In this document: in pieces, positions 46,601 to 59,683 of the stretch
Numbering within the stretch: position 1 is the first letter of the stretch
Layout of the letters: the number at the start of each line of letters is the position of its first letter
Assembly (NCBI RefSeq): GCF_029168945.1
Contig: NW_026870037.1
Location: 2,914,001 to 2,978,000, forward strand
DNA length: 64,000 nt
Source: Cannabis sativa
Taxonomy: Eukaryota; Streptophyta; Magnoliopsida; Rosales; Cannabaceae
Reading direction: 5' to 3'
The notes under the pieces: generated by a model
Database searches by the model: none
What the model saw: only the letters and a program-made list of their open reading frames with translations
What the model was told of the DNA's origin: nothing
Position numbers and translations under genes: made by a program

Positions 46601-48690
46601 TTCAAAATCAAAAGGATGTGAACAATGTTTACCTTGCTACTGTTATGATTACACCAATAGTTACAAGAAAGCACCCTAAAAGCTGATTTACTCTATATTT
46701 CCTCCCAAGGAAAACAACTGACAGGAGAATTTGCCAAACAAGAAAAGTCTGCAAAATTAACATAGGTCTCAGTCAAATTATATTTATCCAACTTCCACTT
46801 CATACATAAAAAAATATGAGATGAAAAATAATCTCAAGGCTACAGCCTATAATGATAGTATCCATATTCTATAATTTCTATTGGTCCAAAAAAACTAATG
46901 TTCTATCAACATTTTTAACAGCATGTCCATTCTGCTCCTCCCATTTTCTCAATCCTGTTTTAGTACTCTAACAGAATCTCACCAGAACAACTTCTAAGCA
47001 CAATGCTGATGTACTTTGTTATTTACAAATCTACCTTAAATGTTCTTTGCAGCTATTCATTCTACATAATCGAACAGGCATACGCCAATACTTTCACATC
47101 TATGGTTTCATTGAACTGACAGTTTAGATTATGAACAGGATGATCATATTGGATTAGTTCTCCAAAGTTCAACATTAGAGTGGTAATCAGACCTTGTTTA
47201 AAAATAAAAATAGGAAACAAACCTGAACCCCAAACCCTTTAACCCACTCACCAACCACTTCCAGCTAGCCTCAAGAGGTCATGGCAGGCTGGGTAGCTAA
47301 TGTAATTCACAGATGTGTCAATCAGAGGACATGAGAGAACAGAACACTAGCAGAATAAGAATTTACATCTACAACCAAAGTTATTGTAAGACAAATGAAG
47401 AACAAGAAAAAAGTGAAGTCTGCTTACCTGGGACAAAATTGGAATTGATGCTCCAGATAGAATAGCTGATCAAGGACACATAAAATACGATAAATAAACA
47501 ATTAGTTTTGACTCATATAATAGAACTTGATTATCTGTTTAGCCAGAACACCAGCATGAGCTAACAGTAAACAGAACATTTTTCATACATTTAAACACAT
47601 GAGTAATGGATTTACTAAAACTCAAACTAAAGTTTGGAATAAAAACAAAATAAGATCTTCATGCATATTGAATAGTATCACAGAGCTATCAACTAAGAGG
47701 AACAAGATTCAGCAAAACACAAGTATTGGCCAGAACCTCAACTGGTAATTATGAAGCAAAATGAAGGACAAGAAAGAATATAAGATGGTTACCTCCAGCT
47801 GCCATTCCAGTAGCAGCACCAAGAGCTTCTAACAGGCCTACTGCAAGAAATGGAGCCTTCGGCATGGAAAGCATCTCATCAGTAACAATGCCAGCATGAT
47901 ACCGTATATACAAGATAGAGAAGTATACAATTACGTATCTGTAAAGCAAATTGCAAGGGGGAAAACAGAGCAAATAAGTTTAACATCCTTAAATCAAGAC
48001 CAAAACTAATTCCCATAATTTATTTATAGTGTTTGAAATAAGAGAGAAAGAGAAGAACAACATGCATATATAGATTAATATGAGACTCCATTAAATGATA
48101 AATATGCGCAATATTACTATGCAAAGGTGGTATTTTCAGTCGAAAAAACATATATATATATATTCATATTTATTTTTGAGAAACATGAATAATTTACAAA
48201 TTTACAGTATTACATTTACGTTGAAGTACCCGAAAGTAGCGAGCTGGGCGAGAAAAAAAGGGTACTGTTTCAGAGGAACCAACGCGAGCTTATACAACAC
48301 TCGATTTCCAACTCCAAGCAGCACCGTAACAGCCGCCGCTGCCACGATTTCCAACCCCTTCCTCCGATCAAACTCGCCGCCAGTTGTTTCCACATCCGAC
48401 ACTCTCTGATCCCCAATCGTGTACGAGCACACGCCAACCTTCTCCTTCTCCTCCTCACCCCCGTCCGAAGACCTCTCCCACCCTGCTCCGGCGGCAACCA
48501 CCTCCACCGGAGGCATAAGCCCGCGTAAATGCCTCGACCGGAGAACGTTCCCCGGCCGCAGGTCGCCTAAATTTCGAGGAAGAATCGAGATCTTTGCCGC
48601 TGCCAGTGTGGCTCTCGGAGGAAGCCGGATACGGATCAGACCATCCGAGGTAACACCGCTGGAAGCCAAGCACCGACTGCATGACGTCAT
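43679..48690 (-). CDS. CLT1: CRT-like transporter 1, chloroplastic (thiol/glutathione transporter)
   Basis: Ten exons: 48690-48230, 47938-47793, 47465-47428, 46748-46633, 45841-45742, 45656-45621, 45491-45441, 45317-45194, 44743-44618, 43851-43679. All are GT-AG and phases close to 456 aa, near the Arabidopsis size. Residues 1-110 form an Arg/Ser-rich plastid transit peptide. The membrane part begins AAAAVTVLLGVGNRVLYKLA and has about ten hydrophobic segments, for example YVIVYFSILYIRYHAGIVTD, SGASIPILSQ, SLLMIVSFLFQAADTV, DLFVVNSFGSAFQ, LSKLWGIPFAQLPNY and LPLPYLGVASSLPKGFVAG. CLT proteins belong to the drug/metabolite transporter superfamily, are related to the Plasmodium chloroquine-resistance transporter, and move glutathione precursors across the plastid envelope. 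Residues around GGLSK (exon 8 end) differ from what I recall of Arabidopsis, possibly an alternative junction. Confidence 0.96.
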
Positions 48691-49977
48691 AAGGAAGGAC
48701 CTTGTTTGATATTATTTAGGAAAGAAACGAGACAAAGTGTGGCTGAGAGAGGCGTTTGGCTATGGCGGACTTCGAAGCAATGATGAAGTTCAAACTTCGA
48801 TGCAAAAAAACACCTTTAAAAGGAGACTTTGGCGAGAAAAGAGAAGTTTTAAAAGGAGAATGTGGTGGTATGATCAGGTGGATCGACTAGAAGTTGATAT
48901 TATTTGTTGTCGTTTTCCATCCAAAAAAAAGTAAAAGAACAAAATTCCATTTCCATTTATTCTCTCTTCTTTTTGGATTCCATATTGAAGTGAAGGTAAA
49001 TTAGGTAATACTAGTGTGACATATTGTGAATTAGAGTTTTTTTTTTTTTTTTAAATTCTCTCAACTATCAATTTATTTGCAATTAATATAGTTAGTAAAA
49101 TCTTCCAAACTACTAAAATATTAACAAATTTAAGGTGTATTCTATTTTTCAAAATTAACGGCCAACATGAAACACTTATGTGTATATTCTTGTGGAAAGT
49201 TTATATTGGCACACTTAATATTATTATTTAAAAATTACAAAAAATTATTTCAAAATTTATAATATTTTTTGATTTTTTTAAATATTTTATTTTTATTTTT
49301 ATAATTTGTTTTAAATTTTAAAATAAAAATATTACATTTACCAATATAAACGTCCTAACGTATATAAGAGTGTACACATAAACCGTTCATAGTGGCAGTT
49401 AACCGGATGACGCCTTAAATTTGCTAACAATTTAGTAGTTTAGAAGATTTTACCGTTAAAATTTAAGTTTGGAGAGTTAAGTCTAAGTGAAACGATAAGC
49501 TAAGAGAGTTTAGCTAGTTAAAAACTCTTCTGAATTATTACAAAATTTGGAAAGGTGCATTTTCAACTCCTTAGCACTAATCTCACATTGAGAACACTTA
49601 TTCTTTACTTTTTTATTAATGCATCATCTTTTCTTTTCTTTATTTCTTTTTTTTTTTTTTTCAATTTACTAATATCAAAAAGTTGTATTTGAGTGTGATG
49701 GCTCATCAACAAGCTATGAAAGAAATTCTTTTTTTTTTAATTTTTATTTAGATAGCATGTTTTTTTTTTCTTTTTTATGGCTTTTCTCTTTTCTTTAATT
49801 TTATATTTTGATAGTATGTTTAATTTGAAGCAACTTTTTCTAATTTTTTAAAGTCTATTAAAATATCTAAAGACTATATTTAGGTGATGACTCATCAACA
49901 TCTTTTCTAATTTTTATTTTGATAGTATGTTTTTTTGGGTGATGACTCTTCTCTTCTTTAACTTTTTATTTTAATAG
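48691..49977. other. CLT1 promoter region and AT-rich spacer
   Basis: The first about 100 bp is CLT1 5'UTR. The frame at 48737-48934 on the other strand is unlikely to be a gene. From 49680 to 49980 a loose repeat recurs about four times (TTTTTATTTnGATAGTATGTTT, partly with GATGACTCATCAACA), probably decayed duplication. Confidence 0.5.
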
Positions 49978-50945
49978 TGTTATCCGTGTTTTTAGACGTA
50001 TGACATGTGGCATTTAATGAGGAAGATCAACTGAATAATTTCTAATTAAAAACCTTTTGGTACAATCCTGTCACAGAAAAGCTTCATGGAACCGGGAAAA
50101 TATTAAGATGGAAGAATACATGGAAGCCTACTTAACTCTGCCTTCACTTCCTGATTGTGGAAGGTGAATTGCTTCTCCCAGATCCGGAAGGGTCTAAACA
50201 TGGAAGCTTGCCCGGGTGATACTCTGACGGGTACTCGAAGGGCCTAATGCGAATGTCGACCACCTTGGAGTATCGCAAATGTCTACCTTTCATGCACGCC
50301 AGATCACCAAGTGATGATTATACTTTTTCTGGCGAATATCAATCTTGTCCCCTATATCCAAGCATGGTAGTACGCACACCTCTACCACCTTTTTGTGATG
50401 TGGGTATTACAGAACCCTGCTTGTAAAGGAGAAAGCTTTGAGCGCCACGTGACCTCTACTTTTACAGGTTAAAACTTTGGATGACATGTGTCCACTTAGT
50501 ACAGAATGGTCTTCATTATCCAGCTGTAGCACGCACAAACATAATGTTTCTCACGGGATCCAACTGTAAGCTCTAATTTTACATGTAATTTACCCCAGTT
50601 GTGGGTTTTTAGCAAAAACCTTAAGCAGGTCATGGGTCTGTCCATACCTACCACTTAGCCTATAAATATCCTCAATTTTCATACAAAGGGGGAAATACAA
50701 CCTACATAGCTAAAACTCTACTAGTATTACTCTTGGTCTTCTTCTTGAGCGAGAGTATGGAGTTAAAATTTCCTGCAAAAATATTGCAAACACATCAAAA
50801 ACGCCCTAAGAGGCCAAAATAATGACTCGTAGACTAAGGTTAATTAATACATGAACCACGTAAAAAATCTTTATCTCCTTATCTTTGCACTTTATTTTTT
50901 CTTTAGTTCTCAAATATTTAGTTTTCAAAAATCTCGGTAAAATTT
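49978..50945 (+). repeat. Probable 5' LTR/leader of a Tat-like gypsy element
   Basis: TATAAATAT near 50661 is a likely TATA box. TTTTGGTGCTTTCATTGAGA at 50944-50963 is a segment commonly found right after plant Tat-type LTRs. The start TGTTATCCG (49978) is a guess; the matching 3' LTR is not in the window or not preserved. Confidence 0.5.
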
Positions 50946-50955
50946 TGGTGCTTTC

Positions 50956-52195
50956 ATTGAGAACTGAAGAAAGATGTAAACCCTTTATTCTTTGCCATGG
51001 TTTTCACATGAAAGACGGTTCTAAGAAGACTCTTCAAGGTAGCCTCGAGACTGTCATAGAGGAAGTAAACCCTCTCTTGCCAGAGCACGCCCAGTTGAGC
51101 GATGCGAGAGGCGGGGTTACATCCAACATGAACAATCGAGAGGACAACCCAAACATCCAACATGACTGTGTCGGTGATGACAAAGATGTTGAGATGAATT
51201 AAGAGGAGGAAAACGATGAAGATTACGTCAAAGGTGGGTATTACAAAGACGACTACCATTATGAGCAAGACCCTGAAGTAGCTAGAGTGTCTAACGAGTT
51301 GCTCGAGACCAAACAAAAGCTAGCCTGTTAAGAGAAATTTTCTCAAAAGATGGAGAAAATGATAGCTCGCCTTCAAGCCAAGTTTGGAGATCTAGATGAG
51401 GAAGATTCTGATGATGACCCCTCAGTGGAATGCGTCGGAGGAAACACTAGGGAGAACCCTACCAATGCTGGAATCTCTGCTCCTACACAGGACAAGGGGA
51501 AGGCAAAGGTAAGTGACCCTAAGAACCCCCATCCTCTTGTACCTCCTTGTTTTAAACACAAATTAGGCCAACAGGCCTTCTCAAGCATAGAAGGCGATTG
51601 ATGTCGCTGGGCTCAGATGCCCTTCAACCTAGAAGGCCTTGTAGCGTCAAAAGGAACTGGTAGGAAAGCACCAAAGCCCAAGAGGAGGAAAAATTGCCCT
51701 AGTGATTCAGTAAATTAGGACGGTTAGATAGGAGGATAGTACTCCAACAATAGTTGGTCCATAATGAATCTCAAAAGGTGTTTGGATGCCAAGTACGAGA
51801 AAGAAAAAAGTCAAAAGGTGAGGCCATGTGGTAATGACCTCAGGAACCACTTGAACGACAAAGTCCGTGGAAGAGATCTCCCAAATAGTGATACAAATAG
51901 GTTGGAAGAACAAATTTCTACATTGATAAAATTGGTCCAAAAAATAAAGTGGGCCCCTCACCCACTCTGAGGATGAGGACCCGGAGCCCTGCATAAGAAG
52001 GATCACGGAAGCTCTGCTCCTAGAAAACTTCAAGATGCCCCAAATTGAGTTGTACGAAGGGAGCACTGATCCTAGAACTCATTTAGCCAAGTACAACAAC
52101 ATGATGCAGGTGGCAAGAGTCAGTGAGAACACAAAGTGTTTGTGCTTCTCCTTACCCACACCAAATCTATCGAGGAGCAGTGGAAGACAAAGCTT
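50956..52195 (+). pseudogene. Gypsy (Tat-like) gag region
   Basis: Two acidic/low-complexity segments (50960-51202 and 51350-51600) are followed by gag sequence [20 protein letters not shown] and [16 protein letters not shown] (about 52025-52140), then a frame change and [13 protein letters not shown]. This matches the Retrotrans_gag core of Tat elements. There are several stops (51200, 51598, 51968). Coding ends near 52195, where copia RT begins. Confidence 0.8.
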
Positions 52196-53237
52196 ATGTA
52201 TACAAATACATTAAAGGTAATGTAGTGGTATTCGTAGTTCTTTATGCTAATGACATTCTACTTATTGGAGAAAATGTAGAAAGATTATCAGATGTAAAAA
52301 AGTGGTTAGTTGATAAATTTCAAATGAAAAATTTGGGAAAAGCAAGCAATGTTCTCAGGATTAAAATCTATAGAGATAAAGAGTAGAGAACATTATCACT
52401 TTCTCAAGCAACTTATATCGATAAAGTGATAGAAAGATTCTCAATGGAGAATTCCAAGGAAGGACGATTCTGTTAGACATTGAATTACTCTTTGTAAGGA
52501 TCAATATCCATAGACTCCTCAATAGGAGGAGGACATGAGAAAGTACCCTTATGCATCAGCAGCTGGAAGCTTGATGTATGCAATGTTGTGTACAAGGTCT
52601 GACTTATGCTATGATGTAAGGATTGTTAGTCGTTATCAATCTAATCCAGGTTTGGAACCTTTGGATAGGCTGTAAAGCACATTCTCGAAGTATCTTCGGA
52701 GAACGAGAGATCTCATGCTTGTATATTTCAGTGGAGAATTGAATCCTATTGGATATACTAATTTTGATTTTAAATCAGACAAAGATAGTCAAAAGTCGAC
52801 ATATGGGTCAGTATTTACTCTTGGTGGAGGAGTTATAGTCTAGAGAAGCATTAAGCAAACTAGTATTGCAGATTCAACCATGGAAGCCAAATATATAGTA
52901 GCTTGCAAAGCAGTCAAGGAAGCGGTTTGGTTGAAAAAAATTTACATTGCTCTGGAAGTAGTTCCAGAAGTAGAATAACTACGATGCTCTACTATGACAA
53001 CGGTGGAAGCGATGGCCAACTCCAAGGAACCAAGGAGCCACGAGAGGCAAGCACATTGAGAGGAAGTACCATCTACTAAGAGATATAGTAGAGAGAGTTA
53101 ATGTGACGGTCTTGAAGATCGAGTCAAAACATAACGACAATCTATTAACAAAAACGCTACCGGCAAATTTTTATGGATTATATAACCAATATGGGACTAA
53201 GGGAGATGCCCGGTTGCTTTTAGGGAAAGATGGAGAT
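52196..53237 (+). pseudogene. Ty1/copia reverse transcriptase C-terminus and RNase H (5'-truncated element)
   Basis: Begins inside [22 protein letters not shown], where the catalytic Y-V-D-D reads YAND, then DVKKWLVDKFQMKNLGKASN. RNase H blocks follow (about 52690-53190): GYTNFDFKSDKDSQKST, IADSTMEAKYIVACKAVKE and LTKTLPANF. Stops and indels are frequent. It ends in a purine-rich tract (GGGAAAGATGGAGAT) and the LTR. No gag, integrase or 5' LTR is attached. Confidence 0.88.
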
Positions 53238-55148
53238 TGTTAAGGTTTATGCCCTAAAAAATTTATAAAGACATTTTTGATTATTAATAAAGAGTTAAAT
53301 ATTTTGATATACGCATGAATGCTAAACTATTAATATTTATTATTAAATAATTTATATATAAATATCAGAACATTCCTCATTTATATATGAGGTTGTGACT
53401 TGTAGTTGTACAGAGAACTAAGATCACTTAGCTATGAATAAAACAGTTAGCAACATATTAAAGTTATGGAATCTTTAATCGATAGTTGCTAGTATAATTC
53501 ATTAATGCGCGCTCTTCGGTGCAAGTAATCTCGGTTTAGATTACAAATGTAGTACGATATCAAAGTGAATGTGATGTATATAATAGAAATTATATATGAT
53601 AATGACCAATATGAATGAAGTTATCTTTATCTAACATGTCATTTACTATAAATATCTAATTCATATCATAATGATGATCAATAATAGATCGGCCTAAATC
53701 TTGAGTAATCATGAACTCATGTTCATGTTATTAATTTCTTTGAATCACTCGTTAAAGTTTCTCAGAGAAGATGATTCTCACAACTTCTATTTTGGGAATC
53801 TAATAATGTTGATAGTTAGGAGCATGATCTATAATTATGAAATCTTGACTTTTCTAACGGATCAAATGTTGGTTCCCTTTAAGTGTTAATTTTAGAGCTG
53901 GAAATTTGTGCATAAATTTAGATGGGATCTAAATCATACTTCCATTAGTGAATTAATGATACCAAATGATAAAGAAGTAATTAGAAGGGTAAAATAGTAA
54001 TTTGACCAAAACTAATTATGAACCAACACATGGAGGACTAGTCACTAGAATTGATTATATCCATGGACATTTAGTAAAACTTAGTAATATAATTCTATAA
54101 TTACTAAAAGTTCGATTCTATATTTATAGTAGATTAATTCTAGAATTAATAAACAATAATTAATTGGTTGACGAGACTCAGTAAATAATCTAGTTTATTG
54201 GAGCTTAGAATTATAGGTCCATGCTCCCCGAATTGCCACCTTAAAATACTATTACGGGAAGGAAAAAAAGTAGTATAATGTTGTTCGAAAAAATCTATTT
54301 TAAATTAAAAAAATAGAAATTATTTATTTTTAATCAATAAATAATTTTTCAAATTAATTAAATAGAGAAAAGACAAAAATTATTAAGATAAAATTTGTCA
54401 AGACAATATTCATTGAGACAAAAGTTATCAGGATAAAAGACACCATCCTTATCTTAAACAAGACATGGTAGGCGTACGTCACATGGAGGTTTGTCTTTTT
54501 GAGTTTATTAATTTAATCAAATAAATATTTAAATTTGAAAAGTGGTTAAAGATATTTCAAATTAGTTAAGATATTCTCTCAAGTGGTTGAGAGATTCCCT
54601 CATAACTATTAGTAACTGAATTCTGTTATAGATATTTATTTATTTAAATAATTAAATATGATTTAATTAATAGAATTTAACTACTATAAATAAAAGCCTA
54701 ATTTGAGAAATTAGAAGAAGATTTTCAACAACATAATTTTTAAAATTAATAAAGCTTTTCACATTGCTATTTTTGAAATACATAGGAGTTAAAGAAAACG
54801 AGTTTTCTCTCTCAAATTGTTCTTGCTCATTTTGTTGAGAATTCAACAAGAACAACATATACACTTTATCCTAATAGCCCATACTACTTCTTCTATGTGG
54901 TGGATCTATTTGGAAGGCACTGGTGTGAGTTCAGTTGTATTATCCTCATCATATAGAGTAAATGATACAACATATGAGAAGTTTCGAGGATACCTTCATA
55001 GTCATGGAGAGGTATGTGTTCTAAACTTATTGTTTTATGTTTGATTTAATGTACACACATATGAAGATCCATTAGGCTATGGTACAATAATAATCAGATA
55101 AGATGAAACTCTTTATTGCGTACCTAATTTAGTACCATAAAAACAACA
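53238..55148 (+). repeat. 3' LTR of the truncated copia element
   Basis: Starts TGTTAAGGTTTATGCCC right after the purine tract. The end ...AAAACAACA at 55148 is inferred because gypsy integrase coding resumes at once (EELPQVLWA). Length about 1.9 kb and the opening TGTTnnGnTTTATGCCC resemble the LTRs at 14485 and 60047, so it is a relative of that family. Confidence 0.75.
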
Positions 55149-55625
55149 TAGAAGAGCTACCTCAGGTACTTTGGGCCCATCGAACGATAGAAAAAATGGC
55201 AACCAGACATACTCTATTTTCACTAGCATTCAACTTAGAAGCTATGTTGCCAGTAAAAGTTAACATTACGACACACATACGTGAATTTTACGACCAGGAA
55301 CAAAACCAAGAACTACTTAAATTGTCCTTAGATCTGCTCGATGAAAAGCGCCTTTGAGTCACAAATCATAAAATGTTGCTTATCAATGCGAATCACAAGA
55401 TATTTTAACAAAAGAGTTCAAGAAAGACTTTTTAAAGTAGGAGATTTGGTGTTGCGAAGTGTATTTGCTATTACACGAGGCCACTGCAATAAGAGTATTT
55501 AACCACTAACTGGCGGCCACTATATTGTAGAAGTAGTTATAGGAACATGAGTTTATAAATTAGCATGGCTCCACAGCTCGCTAATAATAGACACCTAGAA
55601 CAACGAGCACTTAAGGCCCTATTAT
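55149..55625 (+). pseudogene. Tat-like gypsy integrase C-terminus
   Basis: ELPQVLWAHRTIEKMATRHT, AFNLEAMLPVKVNI and KLSLDLLDEKR, then RYFNKRVQERLFKVGDLVLR and HYIVEVVIGT are the ordered blocks of the Tat integrase end. Several stops. It pairs with the gag at 50956-52195; everything between has been lost or replaced by the copia insert. Confidence 0.85.
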
Positions 55626-55751
55626 CAGTAGTTAATTCTATTTTATTTTATTAATTGTGTAAAAGTAATTCATCTTAATGAAGACATCTTATTTTAAGTA
55701 ATTATAAAATATTTCTTTCAAATTACTTGAGGACTATGAATATATATTAAC

Positions 55752-55873
55752 AAGGTTCGACGATGCCTAGAAATATATAATAACTAGGCTCAACAATGCC
55801 TAAAAATATATAATAACTAGGCTCGGTAGTGCTAGAAATGTATAATAATTAGGCTCGACAATGCCTCAAAATA
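55752..55873. repeat. 33-bp minisatellite, about 3.5 copies
   Basis: Unit AGGCTCNACNATGCCTANAA plus ATATATAATAACT, spacing 33, 33 and 32 bp. It lies between the integrase end and the antisense ORF. Tat/Ogre elements are known to carry tandem repeats in their 3' untranslated region. 55626-55751 and 55874-56470 hold AT-rich untranslated sequence with no recognised gene. Confidence 0.9.
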
Positions 55874-56475
55874 CAAAATAAAAAAAAAGATGAAAATATT
55901 TGATTAAAGCTAGTCCAGAGCAAAAAAATAAAAAAAAAAATTAAATCTTTCTTAAGTAGAAATAAAAATAGCATTTGCTGTAAATGAGATTATTAAAGTC
56001 TTGCAAACGATATTAAGCTAAATGCGATCTGAATAAAAATAGCTTGCATACATAGAAAGTATTATAAACAGATCCCATAGTGAGTCTTGATAAATAGTAC
56101 ACAAGCTAAGGTGTAGATGGAGCACTAACTACTCGCACATGATCGATCAAAAATGTTCAAAACAATCAAATCTTGTTCAAAATATTTAAGTTCGCTCTTT
56201 ACTTGATAAATTAACGAATACGGAAACAAAACAAAAAGATTTATTTGGATAAAGTTATGTAAATAAAACTTACTCATTGATGATAACATATTGACATAAT
56301 TAAAGCTCAAATAAAATTTTCTCACAAAAGTAGAGAAAATATATATAAACAGAATTGACATAAATTATAGTGTAATTAAAGCTAAGTTGGCCATCTTACA
56401 AAGCAAAATAGAATTAATTACATAAATAAAAATGACACAAAGGGCTAGATATTGTCTCGGTCAGAAGGTCATTGT

Positions 56476-58800
56476 TCAAAATATGATGTTATTAAAACTA
56501 AGTCTACATAGTAGGAGACTTAGAGAATATGTCTTCTTCTTCTTTGGTAGCCTCGACCTCATTCTCCTTATCTGAGCCCCCTCCTCTTGCTCGGTTTGCT
56601 TGAAGTAATCCATCATCTTCTCGGCAGCATTACCCAAAAAGTTGAGGTCCATATTTTTGTTCGCTAACCAAGCTTTATAAATGGAGCACTTGGCCATCAA
56701 AGTAACCCTTACACGAGCATCTTTTTTGGCCTCATCAAGGTCTATTTGGGTGGGCTCGAGTAGTTGTTGTTCAAATTGACAACTTCTGCCTTTAGTTCCT
56801 TCTCGGACTTCTCTAAATCTTCAAAGTTTTTCTTAAAACGAGTGATCTCTATTTGAGCATCATTCCACTGAGTAGCAACAACTCGCAGTGTTCATTAGCC
56901 TTACAAAGCTCCAAGTTAGGTGGTTTAAATTTACAAGATTTTTTTGATGACCCATGTATGCCAGAAAAGAAGCTTGCATGAAATATGAAGTTAGAAAGAG
57001 AAAAAAAATAGAAGGTATGATGGAACAAGAAAGTTGAAAAACTACTTGATTGCATGAGATCTATACTTCTTGCCAAGTGGTTGCTAGGAGTGCCGTTATT
57101 GAACAAGTTCTAGTAGTCTCATTAATAAGTCCTAAAATGGCAACATGATTGAGTTACATATTACGAGTAGGCCTTGGAACCTTCAATACCAACATCCAAG
57201 GGCAACAGACAAATGGGGTCCAACAGTATGACCTATAGTTTGACAGCAGAAAGTAACCTGGTGGATAAACCCCAAGATTTGCTTTTTTGTGCTCGTAGAT
57301 TCAGGGGCCAAAGTAGGATTAGTTGGGGAAACATTGTCCTTCTCTAGAATAATGCCAGTGGTAAAAGTATTCTTTTTTCCAGTCCCTTTCTTCTTCTTCA
57401 AAACTTGAATCTGCTTTATAGAGTATTTGCCTCGGAGGCACTTCATTTTTTACCTTGCTTGACTGAGACACTAGGGCTGCAGAGGAGATTCTCTCCAAAT
57501 TATCAATGTCTACAAAGATAAAACAAAAGGAGGTTAAAATCTATAAAGTGAGGTTAATTATAAAGTGGCGAGATCAAAATCCCACATAGGTAATTGTCGG
57601 AAGTGCTAGGCGATGAGGGGTTGCTATTATTGTTACTAAACTCCCTATAACCAGTAATCATAAAGAGATCAAAGGAATTAAGTGGAGACATGTCCCAATT
57701 CCAACTAGCAGCCCTATGAGCATATGTACTATATTGGTTGGCAATTCCATAATAAGATCTGTTGCTAGTCAACTGAATATGAAATTATGGATACCAACTA
57801 TTAAATATATTGCATAAGAGGTCGACATAATTCTAAATATGGAAATTATACTGGCTATCCTTAAATTTGACCAGGTGAGTAGGGTTTTGGTCGAGGACAG
57901 TAGGGGACCATCCATAAAAGTGAGTGGAATTACCTCGAGGAGCCCCTTTTGAAGTCTCGGTAGCTTCTCGAGTTGCAAGGTTATTCTTGTAATAGGTGCG
58001 AGCCACATTGTCGTGGTCCTCATCATTAGGATCCACAGGGGCTTGTTCCTAAGCAAAATACTTGCGATCTTTTATATCCACGGTATTCTGGTTTTTTTGA
58101 GAAGGCTACAAGCATTTAGATTATTATCATTCAATAGAAAGTCGGCTTCTCACAAACCAATCGGAAGGTTGACGAGCTACTCGTGACAACGTTGGATTGC
58201 TGCGATTAGGGTAGGTCTCTTTAGAAGGGCTAAAAAAAAAAGAAAACAGTAAACGACCAATGAGTTTGGAGGTTGAAAAATATAAAAGTAAAATGACAAG
58301 AAAATACTTGACTTACGTATCAGTAGAAAAGGTAGTGGTGCCAATTGGGTGAAGGTCGCTCGTCCAAAAGAAGTTCTGCTTGAATTCTTTTTTGTTTGGC
58401 AGCATGACTATGTGCTCCCAAATACTAAAAGCCGCCAGAACATTTCTTCCTCACAAGTTAGGACTTGACAGCATAAAAGTAAGTGATTTCTAAAGGGGTT
58501 TGGCTCCCCCAACCTAAGATGTGCTACAAAGATTTTAAATAGGCGAGAGAAGGGCTTCGACCTTGATGTGCTCAATACTCCACACTCCAATATGCAAGGA
58601 GTTGCTGGTACTACACCTAGAGCGCTGCAAGAGAGTTGGGGGATGACAGTTTTTCTCACCCTTCTCCACCGAACGAACTATAAATTCGTTGTTGATTTTT
58701 ATCCCACAGGATTGTAAGGTGGGTCCAACATATGTAATAGACCTTATGTTAGACTCAATAAGTTATGCCTAAAAGGTAACATCAGGATTTTGAGGCATCT
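56476..58800 (-). pseudogene. Antisense extra ORF of the Tat-like element (putative plant transposon protein type)
   Basis: Minus strand, starting MPQNPDVTF (58798). Characteristic text: ESNIRSITYVGPTLQSCGI, FFWTSDLHPIGTTTFSTDT (about 58370-58320), DHDNVARTYYKNNLATREAT (about 58020-57960) and a C-terminal part rich in Lys/Glu. The FFW-x-S-x-LHPIGTT pattern recalls the Transposase_28 (putative gypsy-type transposon) family. There are many stops. Tat-lineage elements are known to carry additional ORFs, some antisense. Function unknown. Confidence 0.65.
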
Positions 58801-58819
58801 TGGACTTTTGAGATTTAGT

Positions 58820-59283
58820 TGTTAGAATACTGTAAACTCTGAATATAACCCTAATTAATTCATGAGAATCAAACAATAGAATATAGATTAGCAGAAGCGT
58901 TCCGGAGTCCATAGAATCGATTTTGTAATGACCTTTGATTGGTATCATCTTCCAATTTGCATCAAAACTTTCTCTGAAACTTTTTCTCTTGGTGATGGGG
59001 ATACAAGAGTGAAAAAAAATACGATGCAAATGGGGACCATTACCCGTTATATTACCAACAGACAAACCTGTTGGTAATATTATTGACTATTTCTATTTGG
59101 CCCCTCATCAAAATTAGAAATTGTCTAATTGGTATCCACATATTAAAATCATAAAAATCATGTCCTTAAGTCATAAACTTTATTCCAAAATAGACCACAT
59201 AAATTTGACTTATTTATTTGATGACCCAACACACATTTTATATATACAATTGTGACCCCAATAAATTCTAACAATCTCCCACT
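58820..59283 (-). repeat. 3' LTR and polypurine tract of a minus-strand copia element
   Basis: LTR 58820-59273 (454 bp, ends TGTTAGAATA...TTCTAACA). On the minus strand it is preceded by AGTGGGAGAT (59283-59274), the purine tract. The LTR lies directly against the antisense-ORF region, so this copia inserted into the Tat-like element. 59284-59683 is its 3' untranslated part. Confidence 0.85.
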
Positions 59284-59683
59284 GGGTCACATATGTATAC
59301 ATATAAATGTGTTAACCTTATTGAGCTCATAACTTTGTCATCATAACCATAGGCATGTGCAATCTCGTCCATTAACTATATCAACATAGGATCAAAGCGA
59401 TTTTCGTTGTATCAATCACAACTAAACCCATCAATGGTCACATACATCAACATAGCCAAATGACATAGATCAATTATGATAATGTGGTATGAAAATTACA
59501 TGCATGGTGATCTATACATGTCAATTTTCAATTGGTCCTACTTTACTTTATGGAGATCAAAACTTTAGCTTAAATGTACAAAGTGAAATAAACTGAATAA
59601 CATAATTTTCGATCAGAAAATATCCAAAATACACATGTTTCATGAAACAAATGAAACACACTAAAGACAAACTCTCACTGAAT

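Noticed and set aside
48737..48934. 65-aa frame upstream of CLT1
   Set aside because: AAAAGGAGA-type repeats, no domain, lies in the CLT1 promoter.
55741..55880. Possible CRISPR-like array (33-bp units)
   Set aside because: Tandem repeat without spacers, in a plant retrotransposon.
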